A stretch of DNA of 64,000 nt. It comes from Nemophila menziesii (taxonomy: Eukaryota; Streptophyta; Magnoliopsida; Boraginales; Hydrophyllaceae). The stretch spans positions 558,001-622,000 of the forward strand of contig JARWIR010000090.1 of assembly GCA_029959085.1 (NCBI GenBank), given 5' to 3'. The position numbers and the translations under genes are program-made. Shown in pieces: positions 10,956 through 22,160 of this stretch. The notes under the pieces were generated by a model, which saw only the letters and a list, made by a program, of their open reading frames with translations, ran no database searches and had not been told where the DNA came from. Each line of letters begins with the position of its first letter. Position 1 is the first letter of the stretch.

Positions 10956-10964
10956 TGGTATCAG
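10956..10964 (+). other. Copia-1 primer-binding site
   Basis: TGGTATCAG directly after the LTR matches the 3' end of plant initiator methionine tRNA, the standard primer of many Copia elements. The match breaks after nine bases. Confidence 0.85.
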
Positions 10965-11110
10965 TTTAAAAGCCTAAAGAACAAGTGTCAAGCTCAAAAC
11001 CGCCATTAATGGCTTCCTTCTTCTCTTATTTCTCAGTTTTTTACTGAAATTCATTGAGTTTTGTCACGTGTTTCGTCGATCCTTAGGCATATTGCTTCCG
11101 CATCACTGTC

Positions 11111-14100
11111 ATGGCTTCATCTTCTTCTTCTTCACCTTCTCCAAATATCTCCTCCAGCTCAGAAATTCCGGCTGGACTTCTTCTTCTTCGTCAAAATTGG
11201 GCGAGTCTTGTTCAAGTGAAGCTCGATTCAACGAATTATGTGCTTTGGAGAGCTCAACTTGAAGCAGTTCTCGAAGCTCATGGCTCTTTTAAACATGTTA
11301 CTGGATGTGTTCCATCTCCACCTGCTGCTGATCCTCGCTTCACAACTTGGCTTATAGAGGATCAACAATTAAAGGTCTCTTTACTGTCATCGATGATTCC
11401 ATCGATACCCTCTCAAGTGGTTAAGATACATCATGCATCTGAGGTATGGCACAAACTTGAAAAAATCTTCATTTCGCAATGTAGAACTCATGTTCATCAA
11501 CTCAAAATGAAGCTCTACAACTTAAAGAAAGGAGATAAACCTATGAATGCATATCTTGCAGAGATTCAAGATATCTGTGATGGATTAGATACTGCAGATG
11601 CGTCTTTACCTTTAGAAGATGTTATAATGTATAATCTTAAAGGTCTTCCTTCAGAATACAACCAATTCAAATCGAGTATTCGCATAACTAATGCACAATC
11701 TTCTACTCTAACCTTTGACTCTCTTGGTAGCCTACTAATTTCGGAAGAATTACACATGAAAATGGCGGATTCAAGTGAGAATTCCATGTCATTTCAGAAT
11801 GCTTTGTTTACAAACACTTCAGCACCGGTCTTTAATCGTGGTCGTGGTGGTTTCTCACGTGGAAGAGGCCGTGGAAGGTCTCGTGGTTCACCTATGAACA
11901 CATCCATTTCGGGATCACCACCTGTTCAGTCTAATTCTTCTGCACCAACCTGTCAAATTTGCACTAAGTTTGGTCATTCAGCAATTGACTGTTGGTCAAG
12001 GACTGATTATGTGAATTTTCCTTCACCTAAAGCTAATGCCAGAATTGCTATGGCAGCTCACACATCTCAGGCTCCTTCATCTACACAAACTTTATCTCAA
12101 AATTGCTATGATCCTGAAATGTGGTACTTAGACTCTGGAGCAAATAGTCATGTCACTAATGACTTAAGCTTGCTTCAAAACTCAGCTTCTTATCAAGGCT
12201 CTAACTCAGTTTCAGTTGGTAATGGTCAGGCCTTGGATATAGCTAACATTGGGAACAGTACACTCTCTAACTCATCTTCTAAGTTTCACTTAAATTCTAT
12301 ACTACATGTTCCATCTATTTCATCTAATTTACTGTCCATTTCCAAATTTACTCATGATAATAACTGTGTTGTTGTGTTCTCCTCCACTTTTGTGTCAATT
12401 TTTGACTCCTCTACAAATGATCTTCTCTTTCAGGGCCCTTGTAGAGATGGATTGTATCTTCTTGTGTTTCATTCAAACTCAAAAATATCTGCATCTTCTT
12501 CATCAACACCTGTGTGTCTATCTTCAAAAACAACCATGTCTTCAGCTTCTTTGTGGCATATGCGCTTAGGTCATCCATCAAGTCATGTGTCATCATTATT
12601 ATCTACTACTTTACAAACTAGATTAGATCATTTTGGTGTTCTTTGTAATTCTTGTGCTACTTCTAAAGCTCATAAACTGCCTTTCTCTTTGTCTTCATCT
12701 AGATCATCTACTATTTTCTCTTTAGTTCACAGTGATATTTTGGGACCTTCTCCTGTAAATTATTGCTCTTCATTCAAATATTATATAGTGTTCATTGATG
12801 ACTATAGCAGATTTACTTGGATTTATCCTCTAAAACTCAAATTTGATGCTTATAATGCCTTTTGTACCTTCTATAATCTTGTTTTAAATAAATACTATAC
12901 ATCAATTAAAACTCTTAGAAGTGATAATGGTGGGGAGTATATGAGTAATAACTTTCAGTCTTTCTTGCACAACAAAGGTATAATACACCAAACATCTTGT
13001 CCCCATACTCCAGAACAAAATGGAGTCTCTGAAAGAAAACATAGACATTTGATTGAAACAACCTTATCCCTTTTATCACATAGCTCATTACCTACATCAT
13101 TTTGGCTTGAAGTTTTATCAGTAGCTGTATATCTTATCAATCTACTCCCAACTCCTGTTCTTGCCAATGTTTCACCTTATCAAGTCTTGTTTAAAACATC
13201 ACCTACTTACTCTCACCTAAAAACTTTTGGATGCCTTTGTTACCCTTGGTTAAAGCCATATGCTCCAAATAAACTTTCTCCTAAGTCAGAAATGTGTGTT
13301 TTTCTTGGCTGTTGTTCTCATTCTAAAGGATATAAATGTTATTCTTTAACTTCAAAACGAGTTTTTGTGTCTAGACATGTCTTATTCAATGAGTCTGTAT
13401 TTCCTTTTCAGTCCAAAGTCTCAAATTCTTCCACTACTCTTGAGTCTACTCATTCAGTCTTTATTGATATCTTTGATTCCAATATAAATCCACACTCTAT
13501 TTCACAACCTTTCTCAACTATAGTCTCCTCAGTTCAACCTCCTCATGAGTCTCATTCAGGTACTTCTACTTCTTCTCAACCAAGTTCTTCTTCCTCCTCA
13601 ACTTCACCTCAACACCTTACTTCCAATCATCCAATGGTTACTAGACTCAAAACAGGATTCTTGAAACCTTCTTATAAGTGTAGAACTGCAGTTGTAACTT
13701 CATTTGAATCTGAACCTGTGTCTTATAGAGAAGCTACTCAGTCCCAATGTTGGTTAGATGCTATGGCTGATAAATACTCGGCTTTAGTAAGTCAAAACAC
13801 ATGGACCCTTGTTCCAAAACCATATGGACGTTCTCCACTAGCTTGAAAATGGATTTATAGAATTAAGCGCAATGTTGATGGCTCTATTGCGCGTTATAAA
13901 GCCCGTTTAGTAGCTAGAGGTTTTTTGCAAGAATATGGTGTTGATTACACTGAAACCTTCAGTCCAGTGGTCAAGCATCAAACTGTGCGAATTATACTCT
14001 CCTTAGCTGCTACTTATAATTGGGAAATTAAACAATTGGATGTATCTAATGCCTTTCTTCATGGTTCTCTTGAAGAAGAGGTTTATATGGTGCAACCTAC

Positions 14101-14580
14101 TGGATTTATTGATAAGACCCACCCTGATTATGTGTGTAAATTGAATAGGTCTCTCTATGGCCTTAAGCAATCCCCTAGAGCTTGGTACCAACTCTTAACT
14201 GCCTTTCTTATATCTCAAGGCTTTAAAGTAAGTGCTGTAGATACTTCAATGTTTGTTAAAGGTTCAGGTGATTCTTTGACTGTTGTTCTTGTCTATGTTG
14301 ATGACATTCTAGTCACAGGAGCTAAATCCTCAATTATCACCTCTATTATTGAGGCTCTTAAAGCAGGTTCAAAATGAAAGATTTGGGATGTTTATCCTAT
14401 TTTCTTGGATTAAATATAACTTGTTCTTCTACTTCCTTTATTGTGGATCAATCTACATATGCTCTATCTATCATTGCTAAAGCTGGCTTACAGGATTGTA
14501 ATACATCTCCAACACCTACTATGAATAAGTACTCAGTCTTATCTAATCATGATAAATTAGCGTTTGAAAATCCTACTTTA
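11111..14580 (+). pseudogene. Copia-1 gag-pol, 5' part (stop codon and frameshift)
   Basis: Starts at ATG 11111 (MASSSSSSPSP). Visible domains: Copia-type gag (LDSTNYVLWRAQL, residues 35-50), an RGRG-rich basic stretch near 250, zinc knuckle CQICTKFGHSAIDC (about 281-294), and protease WYLDSGANSHVT (338-349). The integrase follows with its HHCC part (LWHMRLGHPSS, LCNSCATSKAHK) and DDE core (HSDILGP, SDNGGEYM, PEQNGVSERKHR). The frame is stopped by TGA at 13844-13846, where the family usually has a Trp- or Cys-like codon before KWIYRIK. RT then continues in the same frame (QLDVSNAFLHGSLEEEVYM, VYVDDILVTG with the catalytic Asp pair). A one-base loss near 14365 shifts FKMKDLG to another frame. 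It ends at an insert at 14581. Confidence 0.95.
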
Positions 14581-16321
14581 TGTCTCCCTTTTTGGTCTAA
14601 ATATAAGCCCTTAGGAGACATCATTTTGGGTTGAAAATAGTCTTTTTATATTGACTTTAGTGCTTAAATTGCAATATTACACTTTCTCCCCTTGGAATTA
14701 GACTATTTGCATTTATAGAGCTTTTGTGCGTTAATTTACTTATTTTTAATGCAAAGTTAGTAGGTTTATGAATTTCATGAGAAACCAATCCAAGGAGGAG
14801 AAGTGAAAATTAAAGTCTTAGAATATTTCTAGTGTGTTAGTCGAGTTTCCTGAATTTAAATTGCACTTTCTTATTTCTAGTCTTGATTTAATGATTTATT
14901 ATTTTTAAAGCATATGCGGTTTAATTATTTATTTAATGTGAAGCTTTAGAGATAATATGGAAATAAATTAGATGCTAAATCAATTCTAAGGAGATAAGGA
15001 AAGAAGATCTTGAAGAAATCTGGAGATAGAAGGAAGTAGAGTTCAATTAGGAAAAGATAAAGCTGCCTTGTGAATCTGAAATTCCAGCCACGTTTTAAAG
15101 ATAATTCCATAACTAAAGATTGGCATGGATTCTGGACGAATGGTCTGCACCAGTGGAAAGCTCTTTCCGAGACAAGCAGTTTCATATATTGGAACTCCTC
15201 AAACGGATAAGTATTGAAAAAGATATGACCAAATCAAATCAGCTTACCTTTCCTAGATTTTAGGGTTACGAATTAAAGAGTCCTTGACTTGTCTTCCACT
15301 CCAAGTAATTCGACCTAGCCCCTATAAATACAAGCTCTAAACCTTAGAAAATTATCCCTTGGCTGCATAAGCTTAATATACACACATAAATCATCATAGA
15401 AGCAATCAAGAGGATCTAGAGGAGGAAGAAGCAAGAGCTAGAGCCTAACTACATCAATTCAACACTTCTCCATCTCTATTCTTTGGGTAATTTAGTATTA
15501 GACCTATTTTGTCTATGAGGTATTTCTAAGCTATTTATTCAAGAAGATTTATTATGCATAATTTCTCTTTAGGATTGTAATTATATGAACCATTGATTAT
15601 TGTTTTTCTGTTTTACTTTGAATCTGGGATTTTAGTATTTAATTGAATTGGTTCTTAATTTTCATTAACTATATTCTTGTGCTTATTCACTATCATTGAC
15701 GTCGCGAATCAAGGGTAGGTTTTAGTAATTAGGCTATTCCATATAGTGGCGTATGGATCACCTTGACGGGGGGGGGGGGGGGTTTAATTACAGAAATAGA
15801 ATATAGACGCGTGGTATCCGTTATTTGACCCTGACGGTATTGACTAACCACGTAGCCAAAGAGGTAAAATAGTATTCATCTGAAAGTAGCTTATAATCGC
15901 CCTGACGGAGTTTGTGATACCGTAGGATAGCTTCTAGGTCCACCCTGACGGGGGCTAGGAGATTATTGATTCCCGACTATTGTGAAATTTCCCATTCACC
16001 CTTATTCTTAGTAATCATAGATTCAATAGGATAAGATTCATACTTGCATATCCTTGTCTTTCTTGCATAATTATTAATTGTTTATTTTATTGTTTATTTT
16101 ATTATTTAGTTAATTAAAAACAAACTCCTTTGATATTTATCTTTTTAAAACGATTAGAACTATCTATTCTAATATTGAACACGAAGATAGAATAACTTCT
16201 TAAATCCCTGTGGAGACGATAATCCCGATTTTACTTATCTATTACTTGGTACGACCCGTACACTTGCGGTATGTGGATCCTTTATTCGTTTTGCTTTTAT
16301 TTCATTATTTTATAACACACA
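14581..16321 (+). mobile_element. Solo-LTR-like insert (probably Ty3/Gypsy) inside Copia-1
   Basis: About 1741 bp of sequence foreign to Copia, starting TGTCTCCC and ending AACACACA, so with TGT...ACA termini. It reads like a long plant Gypsy LTR: a TATAAATACAAGC promoter-like stretch near 15324, a leader, then a CCTGTGGAGACGATAATCCC block near 16207. It has no open frame. The CCTGACGG motif recurs four times (15761-15950) and a run of 15 G is present (15768-15782). The flanking five bases, CTTTA and AGGAC, do not match, so no clean target duplication exists. Family assignment rests on general appearance. Confidence 0.55.
15755..15955 (+). repeat. Four CCTGACGG motifs and a 15-G run
   Basis: CCTTGACGGG (15761), CCCTGACGGT (near 15829), CCCTGACGGA (near 15901) and CCCTGACGGG (near 15943) recur every 40-75 bp, usually 5' of a short TA-containing segment. 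The first copy has expanded into a 15-nt G run (15768-15782). They lie in the leader-like part of the solo-LTR-like insert. Confidence 0.7.
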
Positions 16322-17044
16322 AGGACCCACCACTACTCTATTTAGAAGTTTGATTGGTGCTCTACAATATCTGACCATAACCAGACCAGACATTGCTTTC
16401 TCTGTTAACAAGCTTTGTCAAGCAATGCATTCTCCTACAAATATGGACTTTGAAGCTCTAAAACGATTACTTCGTTACATTAAGGGTACACATAAATATG
16501 CTTTGATTTTTTCTGTCTCTTCTCCAGTTTTAAAAGCTTACTCTGAATCCGATTGGGCAAGCTCCATTTCTGATAGAAGATCAACAACCGGCTATTGTAT
16601 CTTCTTAGGGTCAAATTTACGGTTTCTCGATCTTCAACTGAAGCTGAATACAGAGCAATGGCTCATGTATCAGCTGAGCTTAAATGGATTTCGTTTTTAC
16701 TTAAAAGTTTAAGCATTGATGCTGGTGTTCCAACTCTTGCGTGTGATAACATTTCTGCTCTTGCACTAGCTTCAAATCCTGTGTTTCATACTCGAACAGG
16801 ACACATTGATGTTGATTATCACTTTGTTCGTGAGCAAGTCCAAGCTAAGCTTCTTGTGTTGACTCATGTCCCAAGTAATCAACAGCTTGCTGATGTGTTT
16901 ACAAAAGGTCTAGCTTCAACTCCTTTTCTTGCGCTTCTCTCCAAATTACCTCTTCAACTACAGCTTAGCTTGAGGGGGGATGATAAGTATAACAACTATA
17001 TGACAGCTAGCAAAACAGAATTAGAGCTAAGGAATCAAAGTTAG
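16322..17044 (+). pseudogene. Copia-1 pol, 3' part: RT end and RNase H
   Basis: Resumes Copia pol after the insert: LFRSLIGALQYLTITRPDIAF and the AYSESDWASSISDRRSTTGYC RNase H block with its catalytic Asp. Near 16610 about 25-30 bases are missing between CIFLGSNL and TVSRSSTEAEYRA, where the family normally has an ISWSSKKQ-like segment. The rest (STEAEYRAMA, ACDNISALALASNPVFHTRTGHIDV as separate blocks, LADVFTKGL) reads in the next frame. The frame runs into the right LTR and stops at 17042-17044. Confidence 0.93.
16969..16980 (+). other. Copia-1 polypurine tract
   Basis: TTGAGGGGGGA immediately before the right LTR. It is the expected plus-strand primer site for second-strand DNA synthesis. 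Confidence 0.9.
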
Positions 17045-17179
17045 TTACAAATAGTTAGATACATTAAAGTGTAAGTATATACAATAATCTGTAATGTATA
17101 TATACGATTGATTGAGTTAAATAAAATGATCTTTTCCTCTCATCTCTCTATTCTTCTTTACTCTCTCTATTGTTTATCA
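16981..17179 (+). repeat. Copia-1 right LTR
   Basis: 199 bp, identical to the left LTR except for one base. It is followed at once by the target duplication TTAAT (17180-17184). Confidence 0.97.
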
Positions 17180-17263
17180 TTAATAAGGAGAGAATATGAA
17201 AGATTTGTAACTCCTTAATATTTAGGATACATCCATTAATATTCACTTAAAACATATTGAATG

Positions 17264-17465
17264 TGTTATGAATAAATTGTTTATTATGTGGATGTCCAAA
17301 GGCCAAAGGTCTTCTACTTATTTCTTGTAAATAGGGCATGTGAAGAGTCACTTATTTCCTATAAATATAGGACTTGTTTCATTGTAATATTACTAGAGTT
17401 GATATTGGAAATACAAGATCATTTTCTCTCAATATCTTCTTACTCTTCTTCTTTAATTTATAACA
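17264..17465 (+). repeat. Copia-2 left LTR
   Basis: 202 bp, TGTTATGAAT ... TTTATAACA. The first and last six bases form the inverted repeat TGTTAT/ATAACA. It contains CCTATAAATATAGG (17359-17372), a good TATA-box candidate. Confidence 0.95.
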
Positions 17466-17467
17466 CG

Positions 17468-17480
17468 TTATCAGCACGAG
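17468..17480 (+). other. Copia-2 primer-binding site
   Basis: TTATCAGCACGAG, three bases after the LTR. I recognise this as a common start of Copia internal regions in plants; the priming tRNA was not checked. Confidence 0.65.
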
Positions 17481-17693
17481 TCTCTGCCGATCGAATCAAG
17501 GAAGAATATTTCCAGGTATGATTTATATTGTTCTAATTTATATATATTCTTTTCACATAGAAAATAAGAGAGTGTATTATAAGGACTTTCCATTGCAATC
17601 GATAAATATTAGATGGACTTCCATTGCATCCTATACAATACTCTAATACTATTCAAGTAGATAAATCGGTTATCACTTTTAGAAAAAAAATTG

Positions 17694-18660
17694 AGGCCTG
17701 AAGCCTATGTAAATATTATTTTGAATGGCTTAAAAATGAAATAAGATGTTTTCCTAGGCTTGAAGCCTACAATGCCCGAAGCATGGAAAATAACTGTATA
17801 AGCATGGAAAAATAATCGTATAGGCTTGAAGCCTAAATTTTATATTATAGGCCCGAAGCCTAGAAAATAAAATATATGCCCGAAGCATAAAATCGAAAAC
17901 TCAAAGGCCGGAAATTATATCATATGGAGTAACATATGTGTGCTTTTCAATGGAATGTTGAATTTTAATAGTGGCTAGTCATATGCCTTATCTAAAGTGT
18001 AACAACAATGATTATTATTGTTTTTTTATATACGGCTCTACTATGAAAACAAAAAAAACAAAAAAATTGTAAGACTATGATGTTTTCCAAAATAAAAGTT
18101 TTGATTTGGATAAATCAACTCATAGGCTCGAAGTCTAAAAAAATAAATCTATATGCTTGAAGCATAAAAGCAAATTATCTAAAGGCTTGAAGCCTAGATC
18201 AAATTTTAAAGGCTAGAAGCCTATATCAATTTTTTGTTAAAAAAAAAAAAATTACACAAAATAATTAAGGAATAAAGTGTAATTGCTAATATAAATTTAA
18301 ATGACTATTTTTCATGAATTTCCTTAATATTGAAAAATCATGAAAGAATTAAATCGAGAAATAAACTAGACATCTATGAAGGGTGCAATGAGATTGTATG
18401 TCCGAACGAAATTATCTCTTTCAAGAAAAGGTTACAATAAACTTTATATGCTAGAAGCATAAAACAAATTTTATAAGCTCGAAGCCTAAAAACAAAATCT
18501 CATATCCCATAAGTATAAAATTAATCTTATTGGCCTGAAGCCTTAATTGTTATAGGCCCGATGACTAAAGACAAAAAAAAATGCCTGAAGCATAATATTA
18601 CTATTTAGGTCCAAATCTTAAATGAAAATATTTATGCCGGAAGCATAAATTGAGTATTTT
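17694..18660. repeat. Dispersed short palindromes with a GAAG centre
   Basis: Many 13-bp near-palindromes share a TTGAAG or CCGAAG centre but have different arms: AGGCTTGAAGCCT at 17756, 17822 and 18183, ATGCCCGAAGCAT at 17772, ATGCTTGAAGCAT near 18153. Similar ones occur far outside this stretch: CAACCTGAAGTTG (21081), GTACTTGAAGTAC (21969) and GTTCTTGAAGAAC (22054). Arms change together so that pairing is kept. Function unknown. Confidence 0.75.
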
Positions 18661-21080
18661 ACATGAAAGTTATAACAAATCTCAATAGACCAGAATTCTA
18701 TTTAATGGATCGAGAATTAAAAAAAGTAGGTCTGAAGCAAATAATACCTCATATAGACTCATATGGGTTTCATGAATATTTAAGAATGGTTTTTTTCCAA
18801 ATAAAAGGAATATAGACTATCTTTTAAAAGACTTGATGATGAAATTATTCTAAGTTTTATGAAACCGGATTTCGTTGATTACACATTAATAAAGATACTT
18901 TTATGAACTAGAGATTTGTTCATATATAATTCCTGAAGCAATATTATGAACCAGAAGTTCGTTAACAAAATGATTTTATTCATGAAAATGACATAAAATT
19001 AGGGGGAGATAAATTGAATTTTTATGAAGTGCAAAGTTTGCATGATAAGGGGTTCAAACCTACACCCTCCCTTGTAAATGTTTATAGTCTTACCATTTGG
19101 ACAATCTAGTAATTTGTTAGTCAATTGGACAAAAAGAAATGTTAGTACAGTTTTAGGTACTATTAAATTAAGTGAGGATTTCAAATGGGAAAATGTAATA
19201 TTACTTGGTGGAACAAATATACGTCTCATTGTATCAAATCACGCATATACTCCTGAAGTGGCTATAACGTGAATAAAGGTTTTACAAAACACTATGAGAT
19301 TGTTTGTCTCGTAAGCAAGCAAAGTAATGAATTATTGATATAATCATAATTCGTGTTCCATTACATAATACTATTCCCTGGAGTGGTTAAAATTACATTC
19401 CCTAAACGAATGCAATAACTTTCAAATGCGTATCAAAATAAACATTGTGGTGACAAAATTTGATAGAATAAAATCACATTCTCTGGCTCAAAACTATTCC
19501 ATGTAGTGGATGGAATTGCATTCCTTGTAACGATTGTTAAATTATTCAATCTCTTTGAAAATGGATATGTAAACAAACTGGTAGGGTTAAATATGATTAA
19601 TATTGTATTCTCTGGCTAAAAATTATTCATTATAGTGAATAAAACTGTATTTCCTGAAGAAAGTGCTAGGTCTTCTAATGTGTATTGGAATCAGAGTGGT
19701 GGAGATCATAACTCCACCCGAGTAGAAAATCATGATAGTGTTTCAGAGTTTGCTTTGTTGGTATGTTTTTGTAAAGTATATATGATTTTTATGTAGACAT
19801 ATATGATTTTTTTTACTAATAAGGCGATGAACAATATTTACCGTGAAAAAAAAATAGAAGCAAAGCAAAGAGAAAAAAGAGGAGGCTAATTGAATCATGA
19901 GAATACAAAGGAAAAATGGAATATCTTTGCTATACTTCCAAACTTCAAGGTTACATAATTATTCTATTGAAAGAGATATTATTGTAGTTAAAAGTATTTT
20001 GAAAAAAAAGGATATGTTAAGACCTCTTACAGATTTCATGTCATGAAAGTACTCCTGAAGTAGTAATATCGTAAGTACAGTTTTATCCCAATATTAGGGT
20101 TTAACATTCTATATTCTTGTAAACTATAACGTTTCATTCCTCGAAGTGATTGGAGATACACTCTCTAAAGTGAATGTAACTATTTTAATTATCTAAATAA
20201 ATAGATGTGTAGATGACAAAACAAGTGAATTAATGTTGTATTCCCTAATTGGAAATTATTCCCCTGGAGATATAGAATCAAATTCTCTTAAGCAAATTCA
20301 TTATTTCCAGTTTCTACAAAAACTGACCTGGAATGACTTAAATACTGTTTTTCGTAGCTAAAAACCATTCCTTGAAGTGAATAGAAGTGCGTTTCTGGAA
20401 GAAAATGCGATGTCTTTCAATGTGTCTGAAATTGACATCTTGGTGACCCAAACTCCAGACGAGGTTAAGGTAAGAAAAATAATCATTACCACCAGAAGTG
20501 GAATAATAAGGAATATCTTGAAAGTTAAAGGTCACGGTAAATAAGCCATCACGAAATGATAAGCATGAATATTATCGATAAAGTGGAATTATATAGTGTT
20601 CGTGTACTCGTGGAATACTATCACATGTAGTTGATCTAATTAAAAGTTTTTGGATGCCCAAAAGTTATGTTACCTTGTGGTACAAAATTAATAAATTATG
20701 TTAAAAGTAAATCCCGAAGAAATTTACTAAATTTAAAGGATAATATCCAAAATTAGTATTTGTATAAGCCACAAGTGTCCGTAACAATGTATATCTTTTG
20801 CATTATTTACTAAAAGTCTCAACCAGAAGTGTGTATGAAAATAAAATATGCTATTTCTTTGGGGTTATATAATATACAGATTCGAGCAGTTGAAACACTC
20901 ATTGTGCAAAAGAAAAGATGTCATAATCCAAAGAGCTTTGTATTTTTAAATGACTGATTTGGTCAACTACTTATAGTAATGATATGTCGACTAATAGATT
21001 ATTCACTTGGTCTCTACTTAAAAGAACCAGAAGATTCATTTTACCAAGTGACTACCCCCTTATTAGGGGGAGAGACAAGT

Positions 21081-21160
21081 CAACCTGAAGTTGTGTGACG
21101 TATAGACTAGGCAACCTGAAGTTGCATGACGTATAGACCAGGCAACCTGAAGTTGCTAAC
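21081..21160 (+). repeat. 31-bp tandem repeat, about 2.5 copies
   Basis: CAACCTGAAGTTG followed by ATGACGTATAGACYAGG repeats at 21081 and 21112, with a partial third copy at 21143. Each copy begins with one of the GAAG-centred palindromes of this element. Confidence 0.85.
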
Positions 21161-21374
21161 ACATGGTGGAATACAATTTATTATATCATTTATATCCACA
21201 AACTAAAGAATAGGAACTTGATGTTAAAAGGAATATCTATGTGCAAAGTATAGCAAATAATATACCTAATACATTCGCAAGTAGAATATTTCACAATCCC
21301 AAAATATGTTGTAAACGCTCCAACATAGGTTATTGTCCGATATTAGACACATAACAAAAATACCAGCGAATGTA

Positions 21375-21445
21375 TCAAACCAACGCATGAAGCGTGGTAA
21401 GCCTGTCGGTTTAAAGTATACCATGACCCAAAGAAGAAAATCTCA
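21375..21445 (+). pseudogene. Copia-2 pol remnant (integrase-RT linker)
   Basis: One frame reads RMKRGKPVGLKY and TQRRKSHE, resembling the basic KRGRPVGSKD...RKRK segment between integrase and reverse transcriptase in one group of plant Copia elements. Flanking sequence is not alignable. Only this small island survives. Confidence 0.6.
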
Positions 21446-22160
21446 TGAGTAAATGATTAAATGGTAAAAAATGTGGGATGTGCACTCCACGTGATACGAC
21501 AGGAATTATTAAGCCAACTAATGTTGGCACATGCATTTCTCTTAAAGAAAGTAATGGTCATGAAAGGACCTAGGTACCTAAATACGAGAAAATTTATGTA
21601 GATTATTAGTCTACTGAAAATATATAAAACAGTTAGAATAGTTTATGGGATTAATATATTTTCATTTAATATAACTCTTGAAGTAAATAATAAGGATCCT
21701 AAACCAAAAAGTGGTGAAATATGTCGACTACAATAGAAAGTGTAATAGTGAATTTTTAAATCTAAAACACTACTTGTATCACGAAGGTTCCTGCAGAAAC
21801 CTAGAATTAACTATGGGGAGACGTCCTCATTCTTATGTTATCGATACAGTGTAGTGATTATTAGATGGATATTAAAGTTTTTAATAAACAAAATAGGTGC
21901 TAGAAGCATAACATGTGCCCAAACAAGAAAGGTGTTTGAAAGCACAACAAGTGCCTGAGGCAAGGTAGGTACTTGAAGTACTTAGAGCGTTTAAATATGA
22001 AATTATCGAAGATTGAGAAGTTCCTGAGATATAAAATTTCCTAGAGTATAAAAGTTCTTGAAGAACGTAATTTATTTAAAGCACAAGAGAAAAGTGTATG
22101 AATTATAAAAGGATACTCGGTAATTATTGCCATAATGAGAATGATGTGATATTTGCGTAT

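Larger units (their letters stand above)
10757..17179 (+). mobile_element. Copia-1: complete LTR retrotransposon (Ty1/Copia), defective
   Basis: A 6423-bp element with 199-bp LTRs that differ at one position only (C versus G in the AAAGTSTAAG stretch). It is flanked by the 5-bp duplication TTAAT (10752-10756 and 17180-17184). A TGGTATCAG primer-binding site follows the left LTR and a G-rich polypurine tract precedes the right one. Domain order is gag, protease, integrase, reverse transcriptase, RNase H, which defines Copia. The coding region has an in-frame stop, a frameshift, a small deletion and a 1.7-kb foreign insert, so this copy cannot move by itself. The near-identical LTRs still say it inserted recently. 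Confidence 0.97.

Noticed and set aside
14946..15185. Minus-strand 79-residue frame within the solo-LTR-like insert
   Set aside because: No motif, and the region behaves as noncoding LTR.
17694..18660. CRISPR-like array of short repeats
   Set aside because: Eukaryotic retroelement interior; repeat units vary in sequence and spacing and there are no constant repeats with unique spacers.
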